A stretch of 64,000 bases of DNA from Enterobacteriaceae bacterium RIT714 (GCA_009668015.1 WJYB01000008.1:62001-126000); one strand, 5' to 3'. Positions 1 to 9,279 are shown, counted from the stretch's first letter. Program-made: numbers and translations. Notes: generated from the letters alone by a model not told the origin.

Positions 1-57
1 ACGCAGGCCGCCTCCTGCACGCAGTGGAATGTGATCAACGGGGGCACGGATGAATAG
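1..57 (+). CDS. J: Baseplate protein gpJ, last 18 codons (partial)
   Basis: The window opens inside an open frame (frame 1) that ends at TAG 55-57 and overlaps the start of the next gene by 8 bases. In P2-like phages gene J, the baseplate edge protein, directly precedes gene I with such an overlap. Assignment rests on gene order; only 18 residues are visible. Confidence 0.6.
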   Translation, partial: TQAASCTQWNVINGGTDE

Positions 58-655
58 TCTGCTGCCGCCTGGCTCATCGCCGCTTGAGCGCCGACTGGCG
101 CATAGCTGTAGCGGCATATCCGGGCTTGAGGTGCCGTTGCGTGACCTGTGGAACCCGGCAACCTGTCCGGTCAGTTTCCTGCCGTATCTGGCGTGGGCCT
201 TTTCCGTGGACCGCTGGGACGAGAGCTGGACGGAAAGCGTGAAGCGCCGGGTGGTGCAGGATGCGTTCTATATCCATCAGCACAAAGGCACAACCAGTGC
301 AGTGCGTCGGGTGGTGGAGCCGTTCGGATTCCTGATCCGAATTATCGAATGGTGGCAGACCGGTGAACAGCCGGGCACGTTCCGCCTGGATATCGGTGTA
401 CAAGACCAGGGCATCACGGAAGAAACCTATCTGGAGCTGGAGCGCCTCATTAGCGACGCCAAACCCTGCAGCCGTCACCTGATCGGCATGTCCATTAACC
501 TGCAGACCAGCGGACCGTATTTCGTCGGTGCAGCCACCTATACCGGCGAAGAAATCACGATTTACCCGTACATCAATGAAACCATTATTTCCGGCGGCAC
601 CGCTTATGACGGTGGCGCGGTCCACGTAATTGACACAGTGAGAGTGAATCCATGA
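50..655 (+). CDS. I: Baseplate/tail protein gpI
   Basis: The 201-residue product matches the P2 gpI family (phage tail protein I), a structural baseplate component needed for tail assembly. The N-terminal half carries the family pattern of Pro- and Trp-rich segments (LPYLAWAFSVDRWDESW) and a short helical stretch typical of the family. It is about 25 residues longer than P2 gpI, with a Tyr/Gly-rich C-terminal tail. The start overlaps the end of J, and the stop overlaps the ATG of H (ATGA), indicating translational coupling in the late tail operon. Confidence 0.9.
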   Translation: MNSLLPPGSSPLERRLAHSCSGISGLEVPLRDLWNPATCPVSFLPYLAWAFSVDRWDESWTESVKRRVVQDAFYIHQHKGTTSAVRRVVEPFGFLIRIIEWWQTGEQPGTFRLDIGVQDQGITEETYLELERLISDAKPCSRHLIGMSINLQTSGPYFVGAATYTGEEITIYPYINETIISGGTAYDGGAVHVIDTVRVNP

Positions 656-1971
656 GCGCAAAATTCTACACCCTGCTGACGGAGATCGGCGCGGCGAAGC
701 TGGCAAGTTCCGCTGCGCTCGGCGTCCCGCTGAAAATTACCCAGATGGCGGTGGGCGACGGTGGGGGTGTGCTCCCCACACCCAGTGCGCAGCAGACCAG
801 GCTGATTGCTGAAAAGCGCCGGGCCGATATCAATATGCTGTACATCGACCCGCAGAACAGCAGCCAGATTATTGCTGAGCAGGTGATCCCCGAAACCGAG
901 GGCGGGTGGTGGATTCGCGAGGTTGGTCTGTTTGATGACACCGGCGCGCTGATTGCCATCGGCAACTGCCCGGAGAGCTATAAGCCGCAGCTGGCGGAGG
1001 GGAGCGGGCGCACGCAGACCGTGCGCATGGTGCTGATTACCAGCAGCACTGACATCATCACCCTGAAAATTGATCCTGCTGTGGTGCTGGCAACGCGTAA
1101 GTACGTGGATGACAAGGTGCTGGAGCTGAAGGTTTACGTCGATGACCAGATGGCTAAACACATCGCCGCAGCGGACCCGCATACGCAGTACGCTCAGAAA
1201 GACAGCCCGTCGCTGACGGGTATACCGAAAACGCCAACCGCACCGGCAGGAACCAACACCACGCAGATTGCCAGCACGGCGTTTGTGCAGGCGGTGGTGA
1301 CGTTACTCAATAACGCGCTCGCACTGAAAGCGCCGCTGGCAAATCCTGCCCTGTCGGGAACGCCGACGGCACCCACTGCACCGCAGACCGCTAACAACAC
1401 GCAGATTGCCACAACGGCTTTTGTGAAATCAGCTCTGGCGGCACTGGTGGGTTCATCCCCGGCGGCGCTGGATACACTGAACGAGCTGGCGGCAGCTTTG
1501 GGCAACGACCCAAACTTTGCCACGACGATGACAAATGCCCTGGCAGGTAAGCAACCGCTTAATGCGACCCTGACCGATCTGAGCGGAAAAGATGCTGCCG
1601 GAATTATTCAGTATCTCAGCCTGGGGGAGGCGGCAAAGCGAGGTGTAGGAACGGCGGCGAATCAGCTTCCTGATATGGGGAGTTTCAGCGGTGCAAAAGG
1701 GGCATCATGGCTTAAAAAACATCCGTCGGGCCTGATTGAATGCGGCGGAAGTTTTGTTGTTAATGGCTCAGCAACGGCGCAGAAAATCACTGTTAATTAC
1801 CCGGTTCCATTCCCGGCCTTTTGTGCCGGGATCTGGTTTTCATTCCAGACAGAAGACCCCAGCGCCCGTTTCTGCGGTATTTATGACCGCACGACCAGTC
1901 TGGCATCGTTTATTGCATCCGTGGTTACGCCGACACAAAACACCATTTATTTTCGTGCCGTGGGGTATTGA
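652..1971 (+). CDS. H: Tail fibre protein gpH
   Basis: This 439-residue protein is the P2-type side tail fibre. Residues 1 to about 150 form the conserved baseplate-attachment domain (DUF3751-like; MSAKFYTLLTEIGAAKLA). Residues about 185-260 hold two copies of a Pro/Thr/Ala-rich fibre repeat (TPTAP...NTTQIA.TAFV) 46 codons apart. The last 85 residues resemble the gp53-like C-terminal tip (PSGLIECGG), which would contact the host receptor. It is shorter than P2 gpH (669 residues), as is usual for these mosaic fibres. Base composition becomes less GC-rich towards the distal end. The next gene starts immediately after its stop. Confidence 0.9.
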   Translation: MSAKFYTLLTEIGAAKLASSAALGVPLKITQMAVGDGGGVLPTPSAQQTRLIAEKRRADINMLYIDPQNSSQIIAEQVIPETEGGWWIREVGLFDDTGALIAIGNCPESYKPQLAEGSGRTQTVRMVLITSSTDIITLKIDPAVVLATRKYVDDKVLELKVYVDDQMAKHIAAADPHTQYAQKDSPSLTGIPKTPTAPAGTNTTQIASTAFVQAVVTLLNNALALKAPLANPALSGTPTAPTAPQTANNTQIATTAFVKSALAALVGSSPAALDTLNELAAALGNDPNFATTMTNALAGKQPLNATLTDLSGKDAAGIIQYLSLGEAAKRGVGTAANQLPDMGSFSGAKGASWLKKHPSGLIECGGSFVVNGSATAQKITVNYPVPFPAFCAGIWFSFQTEDPSARFCGIYDRTTSLASFIASVVTPTQNTIYFRAVGY

Positions 1972-2403
1972 ATGAACTATTTATGGTCTGCAAAAAACAG
2001 CGTTTTCATTCTGGAAGAGATGAAACCGCTGTATGAAGAACAGGGATGGGAGTTGACGGACGTCCTGCTACTGGATGACCAGACCGTGACGGAGTTTATG
2101 GGCGAGCAGCCAGCAGGCAAAATCCGTATAACCGGCGCTGATGGTCTCCCTGTCTGGGCCGAAATTCCGCCCGCGTCAAAAGCCGAATTGATGGAAGCCG
2201 CAGAGGCAGAAAAGCAAGCGCGAATTGCTCTGACGAATGATGTTATTAATCGCCAGCAATGGCCTTCCCGACTCCAGCTTGGAAGATTGAGCGAGCAGGA
2301 GAGAGTCAGTTTCAATGCCATGCTGGATTATCTGGATGCGCTTGAACGCGTTGATACAGAAAACGCCCCGGATATAAGCTGGCCTGAACCTCCCGAAGGC
2401 TGA
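1972..2403 (+). CDS. Tail fibre assembly chaperone (gpG-like)
   Basis: The 143-residue product has the hallmarks of the phage tail fibre assembly family (Caudo_TAP). It has an N-terminal small domain, a central Lys/Glu/Ala-rich helix ([17 protein letters not shown]), and a C-terminal [11 protein letters not shown]...ISWPEPP ending typical of enterobacterial phage and prophage Tfa proteins. Such proteins act as chaperones for the preceding fibre tip and usually travel with it as an exchangeable cassette. The ATG directly follows the stop codon of H. P2 gpG occupies the same slot but is a longer, different subtype. Confidence 0.85.
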   Translation: MNYLWSAKNSVFILEEMKPLYEEQGWELTDVLLLDDQTVTEFMGEQPAGKIRITGADGLPVWAEIPPASKAELMEAAEAEKQARIALTNDVINRQQWPSRLQLGRLSEQERVSFNAMLDYLDALERVDTENAPDISWPEPPEG

Positions 2404-2409
2404 TCCCGT

Positions 2410-2425
2410 CCCCGCGCCTGCGGGG
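2410..2425 (+). terminator. Hairpin after the tail-fibre genes
   Basis: CCCCGC-gcct-GCGGGG forms a 6-bp GC stem 6 bases after the fibre-assembly stop, followed by a weak T-rich stretch (ATTCTTGT). It separates the fibre genes from the F operon. The T tract is poor, so terminator function is inferred. Confidence 0.5.
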
Positions 2426-2442
2426 ATTCTTGTATCCTTCCA

Positions 2443-2462
2443 TTGTCTCATTCACTTCACAA
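2443..2462 (+). promoter_or_regulatory. Ogr/Delta-type activator site for the late F promoter
   Basis: TTGT (2443-2446) and ACAA (2459-2462) form a dyad of the form TGT-N12-ACA, the consensus bound by P2 Ogr and P4 Delta about 55 bases upstream of late transcription starts. It lies 73 bases before the FI start codon, which would place the transcript start near 2507-2515. The activator gene ogr is in this window at 9043-9258. Confidence 0.6.
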
Positions 2463-2534
2463 TGCCCGTCACGTGCGCCGCGCGTAATTCCGCCAGAACA
2501 TAGTCACACCCCTCTACACCGGAGTGACTGCCTT

Positions 2535-3707
2535 ATGGATCAGGATTACCACCACGGGGTGCGCGTTGTCGAAATCAACGAAGGCACCCGACCCATTACC
2601 ACGATCAGCACCGCCATCGTGGGCATGGTCTGCACCGGCGATGATGCTGATGCGGCAATGTTCCCACTCAACAAACCGGTTCTGCTGACCGACGTGCTGA
2701 CCGCCAGCGGCAAAGCGGGCGAGTCCGGCACACTGGCGCGCTCGCTGGATGCGATTGCCGACCAGGCCAAACCCGTCACCGTCGTGGTGCGTGTGGCACA
2801 GGGCGAAACCGAAGCAGAAACCACTTCTAACATCATCGGCGGCGTGACTGCTGACGGCAAAAAAACGGGCATGAAAGCGCTGCTGTCGGCGCAGTCGCAG
2901 CTCGGCGTGAAACCGCGCATCCTTGGCGTGCCGGGGCATGACACGCAGGCGGTGGCAACTGAACTGCTGAGCGTGGCGCAAAGCCTGCGCGGGTTTGCTT
3001 ACCTGTCCGCCTATGGCTGCAAAACGGTGGAAGACGCCATTGCCTACCGCGCCAATTTTAGCCAGCGCGAGGGGATGCTGATCTGGCCGGACTTCATCAA
3101 CTTCGACACCGTGCTGAATGCCGACGCGACGGCGTACGCCTCCGCCCGTGCTCTCGGTCTGCGCGCCAAAATTGACGAGCAGACCGGCTGGCACAAAACC
3201 CTCTCTAACGTCGGTGTGAACGGTGTCACCGGGCTGTCCGCTGATGTGTTCTGGGACCTGCAGGACCCGGCAACCGATGCGGGACTGCTGAACCAGAACG
3301 ACGTCACCACACTCATTCGCAAAGACGGCTTCCGCTTCTGGGGTTCCCGCTGCCTTAGCGACGATCCGCTGTTTGCCTTTGAGAACTACACCCGCACGGC
3401 ACAGGTACTGGCGGACACCATCGCCGAGGCGCACATGTGGGCGGTAGATGGTGTACTGAACCCGTCGCTGGCCCGCGACATTATCGAAGGCATCCGCGCC
3501 AAACTGCGCAGCCTGAAATCGCAGGGCTACATCATCGGCGCGGACTGCTGGCTGGATGAGGCCGTGAACGATAAAGACTCCCTGAAAGCCGGGAAACTCA
3601 CCATCGACTACGACTACACGCCGGTGCCACCGCTGGAAAACCTGATGCTGCGCCAGCGCATCACCGATCAGTACCTGCTGGACTTCTCCAGCCAGGTCAG
3701 TGCGTAA
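2535..3707 (+). CDS. FI: Contractile tail sheath protein gpFI
   Basis: The 390-residue product closely resembles P2 gpFI (396 residues), the sheath subunit that contracts to drive the tail tube through the envelope. The N-terminus [20 protein letters not shown] aligns with the P2 start, so ATG 2535 was chosen over an in-frame start 105 bases upstream. A GGAG element lies 10 bases before it. The C-terminal region ([23 protein letters not shown]) is typical of Mu/P2 sheath proteins. It is the first gene of the F operon (FI-FII-E-T-U-D), downstream of an Ogr-type site. Confidence 0.95.
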   Translation: MDQDYHHGVRVVEINEGTRPITTISTAIVGMVCTGDDADAAMFPLNKPVLLTDVLTASGKAGESGTLARSLDAIADQAKPVTVVVRVAQGETEAETTSNIIGGVTADGKKTGMKALLSAQSQLGVKPRILGVPGHDTQAVATELLSVAQSLRGFAYLSAYGCKTVEDAIAYRANFSQREGMLIWPDFINFDTVLNADATAYASARALGLRAKIDEQTGWHKTLSNVGVNGVTGLSADVFWDLQDPATDAGLLNQNDVTTLIRKDGFRFWGSRCLSDDPLFAFENYTRTAQVLADTIAEAHMWAVDGVLNPSLARDIIEGIRAKLRSLKSQGYIIGADCWLDEAVNDKDSLKAGKLTIDYDYTPVPPLENLMLRQRITDQYLLDFSSQVSA

Positions 3708-3716
3708 GGGGACACC

Positions 3717-4232
3717 ATGGCTTTACCACGTAAGCTGAAACACCTGAACCTGTTCAACGACGGGAACAACTGGCAGGGGATCGTCGAGTCGCTGATCCTG
3801 CCGAAATTCACCCGCAAGTTTGAAAAGTATCGCGGCGGCGGGATGCCGGGCGCGGTGGACGTGGATATGGGGCTGGATGACGGCGCTATTGATACGGAGT
3901 TTTCCATCGGCGGTACCGAGCTGCTGCTGTTCAAACAGATGGGCAAAACCACCGTCGATGCCATCCAGCTGCGCTTTACCGGCTCTATCCAGCGCGACGA
4001 TACCGGCGAAGTGCAGGCCGTCGAGCTGGTCGTGCGCGGGCGTCACAAAGAGCTGGATTCCGGCGAGTGGAAGACCGGCGAAAGCAGCACCACTAAAGTC
4101 AGCAGCACCAACAGCTACGCAAAGCTAACCATCAACGGCGAAGTGCTCTATGAGGTCGATCTGGTCAACATGATTGAAATCGTGGACGGCGTGGATCTGA
4201 TGGAAGCGCACCGTAATGCCCTCGGCCTCTGA
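3717..4232 (+). CDS. FII: Major tail tube protein gpFII
   Basis: The 171-residue product matches P2 gpFII (172 residues), the inner tube protein of the contractile tail, beginning MALPRKLKHLNLFNDGNNWQ as in the family. It follows FI by 9 bases and precedes E. Sheath and tube genes are always paired in this phage group. No irregularity is seen. Confidence 0.95.
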   Translation: MALPRKLKHLNLFNDGNNWQGIVESLILPKFTRKFEKYRGGGMPGAVDVDMGLDDGAIDTEFSIGGTELLLFKQMGKTTVDAIQLRFTGSIQRDDTGEVQAVELVVRGRHKELDSGEWKTGESSTTKVSSTNSYAKLTINGEVLYEVDLVNMIEIVDGVDLMEAHRNALGL

Positions 4233-4285
4233 ATAACTTGAACGGCGCGGGCAGCCGCGCCAGTACCCATTAACAGGACACGAAA

Positions 4286-4588
4286 ATGAGCGATAAACCG
4301 ACCGAAAAGACCGTGCTGCTGGATACGCCGATCACGCGTGGCAAGGCTGAAATCACCGAAATTGTGCTGCGCAAACCGCAGTCCGGCGCGCTGCGTGGCA
4401 CCCGCCTGCAGGCCATCATGGATATGGATGTGGGCGCGATGATGACCGTTATTCCGCGTATTTCCACGCCAACCCTGACCGCTCAGGAAATGGCGGAGCT
4501 GGACCCCGCCGACCTCACCGCGCTGTCGGTTGAGGTGGTGACTTTTTTATTGAAGAAGTCGGTGCTTGCCGGTTTGCCGACAGCCTGA
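4286..4588 (+). CDS. E: Tail protein gpE
   Basis: The zero-frame product is 100 residues long and matches P2 gpE (91 residues), a tail assembly protein acting together with the tape measure. Downstream of codon 86 lies a slippery heptamer that allows a -1 shift into the longer E+E' product. In double-stranded DNA phages these two overlapping products between tube and tape-measure genes act as tail-assembly chaperones, like lambda gpG and gpGT. Confidence 0.9.
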   Translation: MSDKPTEKTVLLDTPITRGKAEITEIVLRKPQSGALRGTRLQAIMDMDVGAMMTVIPRISTPTLTAQEMAELDPADLTALSVEVVTFLLKKSVLAGLPTA

Positions 4589-4722
4589 CGGTTGATGATC
4601 TGGTGGCAGACATTGCCACTATCTTTCACTGGTCGCCGTCCGTCACTGACGTTATGCCGCTAACGGACGTGCTGGAGTGGCGACACAAAGCCATTCAGCG
4701 AAGCGGAGCCAGCGATGAGTGA
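4286..4722 (+). CDS. E': gpE+E' produced by -1 ribosomal frameshift
   Basis: The heptamer T TTT TTA at 4543-4549 fits the X XXY YYZ slippery rule in the reading frame of E (ACT TTT TTA). Slipping back one base opens a -1 frame that runs to TGA 4720-4722 and overlaps the start of T by 8 bases. The fusion would be about 145 residues; the P2 E+E' product is 142. The extension (EEVGACRFADSLTVDDLVAD...) has no credible start of its own, which supports frameshift expression. The mechanism is established for P2; here it is read from sequence. Confidence 0.85.
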
Positions 4723-7396
4723 CAACAACCTGCGCCTGCAGGTAATTCTTAATGCGGTTGATAAGCTCACCCGCCCGTTCCGATCCGCGCAGGCCAGCTC
4801 GAAGGAGCTGGCAACTGCCGTCCAGCAAAGCCGTGCACGCCTTAAAGAGTTAGATACCCAGGCGGGCAGGATTGACGGATTCCGCAAGGCCAGTGCGCAG
4901 CTGGCCGTCACCGGCAACAGCCTGAAAACCGCCCGCGAAGAAGCGGCGAAACTTGCCACGCAGTTTACCGCCACTAACCGCCCGACGGCGGCGCAGGCGC
5001 GATTGCTGGAGCAGGCAAAAAGCCGTGTCACTGACCTGCAGGGCAAATACAACGGCCTGCGCCAGTCGGTCCAGCGTCAGCGGCTGGCGCTTAACGAGGC
5101 CGGGCTGGACACGAAAAAGCTCAGCAGCGCGCAGCGGGAACTGCGGCAGAACGCCGACGAAACCCGCCAGGCGCTGGACCGTCAGATGAAATCTCTGAAA
5201 CGTCTGGGCGAACAGCAGGCGCGAATGAATGCGGTCCGCGATCAGTATTCCCGCCGTCTGGAAGTGCGGGATCGTATCGCCGGAGCCGGAGCGACCACCA
5301 CGGCGGCGGGCGTCGGCATGGGCGCGCCGGTGATGGCGGCGGTGAAAAGTTACGCCAGCATGGAAGACGCCATGAAGGGCGTGGCAAAGCAGGTCAACGG
5401 CCTTCGCGACGATAACGGCAACCGCACCGCCCGGTTCTATGAAATGCAGGATGCCATTAAGGCTGCCAGCGAACAGCTGCCGATGGAAAACGGTGCGGTG
5501 GACTATGCCGCACTGGTCGAGGGCGGGGCGCGCATGAACGTGGCGAACCCGAACGATTCATGGGCAGACCAGAAGCGCGATCTGCTGGCCTTCGCCAGTA
5601 CGGCGGCTAAAGCGTCCACGGCGTTTGAACTGCCCGCTGATGAGTTGTCAGAGGGGCTGGGGAAAATCGCCAGTCTGTATAAAGTGCCGACCCGCAATAT
5701 TGAACAGCTGGGCGATGCGCTGAACTACCTGGACGATAACGCCATGTCAAAGGGCGCAGACATTATCGACGTGCTGCAGCGCATGGGGGGCGTGGCAGAT
5801 CGTCTGGACTATCGCAAGGCCGCCGCGCTCGGCTCCACGTTCCTGTCGTTAGGGGCTGCGCCGGAAATTGCCGCCAGCGCGTCAAACGCCATGGTGCGTG
5901 AGCTGTCGATTGCGACCATGCAGAGCAAGCACTTCTTCGAAGGCATGGACCTGCTGAAACTCAATCCGGCAGAGATTGAAAAGCAGATGACCACGGACGC
6001 CATCGGCACCATTCAGCGCGTACTGGAGAAGGTCAATCGCCTGCCGCAGGACAAACGCCTGTCTGCCATGACGATGCTGTTTGGCAAAGAGTTTGGCGAT
6101 GACGCGGCGAAGCTCGCCAACAACCTGCCGGAGCTGCAGCGCCAGCTCAGACTCACGTCCGGTGGGGATGCGAACGGCTCGATGCAGAAAGAATCCGATA
6201 TCAATAAGGATTCTCTTTCCGCGCAGTGGTTGCTGGTCAAAACGGGCGCGCAGAACGCGTTCAGCAGCCTGGGCGAAACGCTGCGCGAGCCGCTGCTGTC
6301 CATCATGAACACGGTGAAAGAGGTCACCGGCACGTTCCGGCGCTGGGTGGAAGAAAACCCGCGACTGGCGGGTGGCCTGCTGAAAGTAGGGGCGGCATTC
6401 GCCGCGCTCGCCGTGGTGCTCGGAACGGTCATGCTGGCGGTGGCTGCGTTGCTGGGGCCGCTGGCGCTGATGCGCCTGCAGTTTTCCATTCTCGGCATCA
6501 AAGGCGGCGGTGCGTTCGGCCTGATTAGCAGCGCGATTAGCGGTGCCGGTAAAAGTGTGGTGTGGCTGGGCCGCCTGATGATGGCGAACCCGATTCTGGC
6601 GGCGATAAGCCTGATTGCCATGGGGGCGATTTACATCTGGCAGAACTGGGAGACGCTGGGGCCAAAATTCAGGGCGCTGTGGGAGGCTGTCAGCAATGGC
6701 GTGTCGGCAGCATGGGCCGTTATCAGGCAGACCATCAGCCAGAAATGGACGGAAATCATCAGCGATATCGCTGCGCTGCCGGAGAAATTCAAAGCCATGG
6801 GCAGCGCGATTATCGACAGTGTGCTCGACGGCATCAATGAAAAGTGGGAGGCGCTGAAAAGAAAACTGGCGTCAGTCACGGATTACTTGCCTGACTGGAT
6901 GACCGGCAACACCACAACGACACCGCAGGTGCAGATTGTCGGAGCGGCCACGCCGCGACCCATACCGCCAGGAGGCAGTTTTGCGGGGATGTATGACAGC
7001 GGTGGCGCAATACCGCGCGGGCAGTTTGGCATCGTGGGCGAGAACGGCCCGGAAATCGTCAACGGTCCGGCCAATGTGACCAGCAGGCGGCGAACTGCTG
7101 CGCTGGCGTCCGTGGTGGCTGGCGTGATGGGTGTCGCGGCAGCACCGGCAGAGGCCGCGCCGCTGCATCCGTTCAGTCTGCCGGTCAGGGCGTACCAGAC
7201 TCATGCTGTGAAAGCTGACAGCCCGCCGCCGGTGATCCGCTATGAAATAAACGCGCCGATTCATATCACCACCCAGCCGGGACAGAGTGCGCAGGACATT
7301 GCCCGCGAAGTGACTCGACAGCTCGATGAGCGAGAGCGCCGGGCCAGGGCAAAAACGCGCAGTAATTTCAGCGATCAGGGGGGATACGAATCATGA
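4715..7396 (+). CDS. T: Tail tape-measure protein gpT
   Basis: The 893-residue product is the tape measure that sets tail length (P2 gpT: 815 residues). Residues 1 to about 190 are a long Arg/Gln/Ala-rich coiled coil. Residues about 200-500 contain the TP901-family tape-measure core. Hydrophobic segments lie near residues 550-590 and 625-650 (VGAAFAALAVVLGTVMLAVAALL; ANPILAAISLIAMGAIYIW). A second coiled coil forms the C-terminus. The start overlaps the end of E', and the stop overlaps the start of U (ATGA). Confidence 0.95.
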   Translation: MSDNNLRLQVILNAVDKLTRPFRSAQASSKELATAVQQSRARLKELDTQAGRIDGFRKASAQLAVTGNSLKTAREEAAKLATQFTATNRPTAAQARLLEQAKSRVTDLQGKYNGLRQSVQRQRLALNEAGLDTKKLSSAQRELRQNADETRQALDRQMKSLKRLGEQQARMNAVRDQYSRRLEVRDRIAGAGATTTAAGVGMGAPVMAAVKSYASMEDAMKGVAKQVNGLRDDNGNRTARFYEMQDAIKAASEQLPMENGAVDYAALVEGGARMNVANPNDSWADQKRDLLAFASTAAKASTAFELPADELSEGLGKIASLYKVPTRNIEQLGDALNYLDDNAMSKGADIIDVLQRMGGVADRLDYRKAAALGSTFLSLGAAPEIAASASNAMVRELSIATMQSKHFFEGMDLLKLNPAEIEKQMTTDAIGTIQRVLEKVNRLPQDKRLSAMTMLFGKEFGDDAAKLANNLPELQRQLRLTSGGDANGSMQKESDINKDSLSAQWLLVKTGAQNAFSSLGETLREPLLSIMNTVKEVTGTFRRWVEENPRLAGGLLKVGAAFAALAVVLGTVMLAVAALLGPLALMRLQFSILGIKGGGAFGLISSAISGAGKSVVWLGRLMMANPILAAISLIAMGAIYIWQNWETLGPKFRALWEAVSNGVSAAWAVIRQTISQKWTEIISDIAALPEKFKAMGSAIIDSVLDGINEKWEALKRKLASVTDYLPDWMTGNTTTTPQVQIVGAATPRPIPPGGSFAGMYDSGGAIPRGQFGIVGENGPEIVNGPANVTSRRRTAALASVVAGVMGVAAAPAEAAPLHPFSLPVRAYQTHAVKADSPPPVIRYEINAPIHITTQPGQSAQDIAREVTRQLDERERRARAKTRSNFSDQGGYES

Positions 7397-7878
7397 TGAT
7401 GGTGCTGGGTTTGTACGTGTTTATGCTGCGCACCGTGCCCTATCAGGAGCTGCAGTATCAGCGCAGCTGGCGGCACGCCGCCAACAACCGGGTTAACCGT
7501 CGTCCGTCCACGCAGTTTCTTGGCCCGGACAACGACTCCCTGACGCTTTCCGGCGTGCTGCTGCCGGAAGTCACCGGCGGCAGGCTGTCTCTGCTTGCAC
7601 TGGAGCAGATGGCGGAACTGGGCAAAGCGTGGCCGCTGATTGAGGGGAGCGGCACTATCTACGGCATGTTCGTGATCGAGAGTCTGAGTCAGACCAAAAC
7701 GGAGTTTTTCGAAAGCGGAATGCCCAGGCGGATTGAGTTTACGCTGACCCTGAAACGGGTGGACGAGTCGCTGTCGGAGATGTTCGGCAGCCTGAGCGAC
7801 CAGCTCAGCAACCTGCAGGACACGGCGACCTCTGCGATTGGCAAAGTGAAAAATATGGCGGGAGGGTTACTGTCATGA
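7393..7878 (+). CDS. U: Tail completion protein gpU
   Basis: The 161-residue product resembles P2 gpU (159 residues), needed to finish the tail. Family motifs include the N-terminal YQELQYQRSWRH, a central LSGVLLPEVTGGRLSL and GTIYGMFVIESLSQTKTEFFESG. It overlaps both neighbours by four bases (ATGA), as expected in the tightly coupled F operon. Confidence 0.93.
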   Translation: MMMVLGLYVFMLRTVPYQELQYQRSWRHAANNRVNRRPSTQFLGPDNDSLTLSGVLLPEVTGGRLSLLALEQMAELGKAWPLIEGSGTIYGMFVIESLSQTKTEFFESGMPRRIEFTLTLKRVDESLSEMFGSLSDQLSNLQDTATSAIGKVKNMAGGLLS

Positions 7879-8990
7879 ATCTGAATTCAAGTCTCATGAA
7901 CCTGACCAGTAAAAGCCCGGCGTTCAGTATCACCATCGAAGGCAAGGATGTGACGACGGTGATGGATGCGCGCCTGATGAGTCTGACGCTGACCGACAAC
8001 CGGGGCTTTGAGGCGGACCAGCTCGATCTGGAGCTGGACGATGCGGACGGGATGATTGTGCTGCCGCGTCGGGGTGCGGTGATCCACCTGGCGCTGGGCT
8101 GGAAAGGGCAGCCGCTGTTCCCGAAAGGGGCGTTTACCGTGGATGAGATTGAGCATAGCGGCGCGCCTGACCGGCTGACCATCCGTGCGCGCAGCGCTGA
8201 TTTCCGAGAAACCCTGAACACCCGGCGTGAAAAGTCCTGGCATCAGACCACAGTGGGCGAGGTGGTGAAAGAGATTGCCGCCCGCCACAACCTGAAACTG
8301 GCGCTGGGCAAAGACCTGACGGAAAAGACGCTGGACCATCTGGACCAGACCAACGAGAGCGATGCGAGTTTCCTGATGAAGCTGGCGCGACAGTTCGGGG
8401 CCATTGCCTCCGTAAAGGACGGGAATCTGCTGTTTATCCGGCAGGGGCAGGGGAGAACGGCCAGCGGCAAGCAGTTACCGGTTATCACCATCACCCGTAA
8501 GGCCGGAGACGGACACCGGTTTACCCTGGCAGATCGTGGAGCCTACTCGGGCGTGATTGCCAGCTGGTTGCACACACGGGAGCCGAAGAAAAAAGAGACC
8601 ACGCAGGTGAAGCGCCGCCGCAAGAAAACCGCTGCGCCCAAAGCGTTGGAAGAAAAGCAGGGCGACTATCTGGTGGGAACGGATGAAAACGTGCTGGTTC
8701 TGAATCGGACCTATGCCAACCGCAGCAATGCGGAACGGGCGGCAAAGATGCAGTGGGAGCGACTGCAGCGCGGGGTGGCGTCATTCTCCCTGCAGTTGGC
8801 AGAAGGTCGGGCAGATCTCTACACCGAGATGCCGGTAAAGGTCAGGGGCTTTAAGCAGCCGATTGATGATGCAGAGTGGACCATCACCACGCTGACGCAT
8901 ACGGTCAACCCGGAGAGTGGATTTACCACCAGTCTGGATCTCGAAGTGAAAATTGATGAGTTCGAAATTGAATGGTTAGTTCCAAAATGA
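7875..8990 (+). CDS. D: Baseplate hub / late control protein gpD
   Basis: The 371-residue product belongs to the P2 gpD family (387 residues), related to the gp27-like hub of the baseplate. The N-terminus (SPAFSITIEGKDVTTVMDARLMSLTLTDNRGFEADQLDLELDD) and the C-terminal ending (GFTTSLDLEVKIDE) are characteristic. It is the last gene of the F operon and overlaps U by four bases. The older name late control protein reflects its position next to ogr, not a demonstrated regulatory role. Confidence 0.94.
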   Translation: MNLNSSLMNLTSKSPAFSITIEGKDVTTVMDARLMSLTLTDNRGFEADQLDLELDDADGMIVLPRRGAVIHLALGWKGQPLFPKGAFTVDEIEHSGAPDRLTIRARSADFRETLNTRREKSWHQTTVGEVVKEIAARHNLKLALGKDLTEKTLDHLDQTNESDASFLMKLARQFGAIASVKDGNLLFIRQGQGRTASGKQLPVITITRKAGDGHRFTLADRGAYSGVIASWLHTREPKKKETTQVKRRRKKTAAPKALEEKQGDYLVGTDENVLVLNRTYANRSNAERAAKMQWERLQRGVASFSLQLAEGRADLYTEMPVKVRGFKQPIDDAEWTITTLTHTVNPESGFTTSLDLEVKIDEFEIEWLVPK

Positions 8991-9042
8991 GAACAATGAT
9001 GTATCATTATTGCGAACTGGTTAAGAGTGAGGGCGGAACGAA

Positions 9043-9258
9043 ATGATGAATTGTCCGATGTGCGGTCAGGCCGCGCATACACGCAGTAGCTTTCAGGTTT
9101 CCAGCGAGACCAAAGAACGATACAACCAGTGCACCAATATTGAGTGCGGGCATACGTTCGTGACGCATGAAACGTTTGTTCGGTCTGTTTGCCGTCCGCA
9201 AAAAATCAGCGCCGCACCGCCTCATCCGAAAGGAATGCAGGAGCAATTAACCTACTGA
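9043..9258 (+). CDS. ogr: Late-gene transcription activator Ogr/Delta family
   Basis: The 71-residue protein carries the Ogr zinc-binding pattern Cys5-x2-Cys8 ... Cys31-x4-Cys36 (CPMCGQ; CTNIECGHTF), with the family sequence AAHTRSS...KERYNQC. Ogr binds TGT-N12-ACA sites and contacts the alpha subunit of host RNA polymerase to switch on late promoters; one matching site lies before FI. It follows D by 52 bases, as in P2, and marks the attachment-site end of the prophage. Two adjacent Met codons make the start ambiguous by one residue. Confidence 0.95.
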   Translation: MMNCPMCGQAAHTRSSFQVSSETKERYNQCTNIECGHTFVTHETFVRSVCRPQKISAAPPHPKGMQEQLTY

Positions 9259-9279
9259 TTCAGGCCGACTGGCGCAGTG

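Noticed and set aside
2514..3434. 306-codon open frame on the minus strand
   Set aside because: It is antisense to the tail sheath gene FI and reflects the codon bias of that GC-rich gene.
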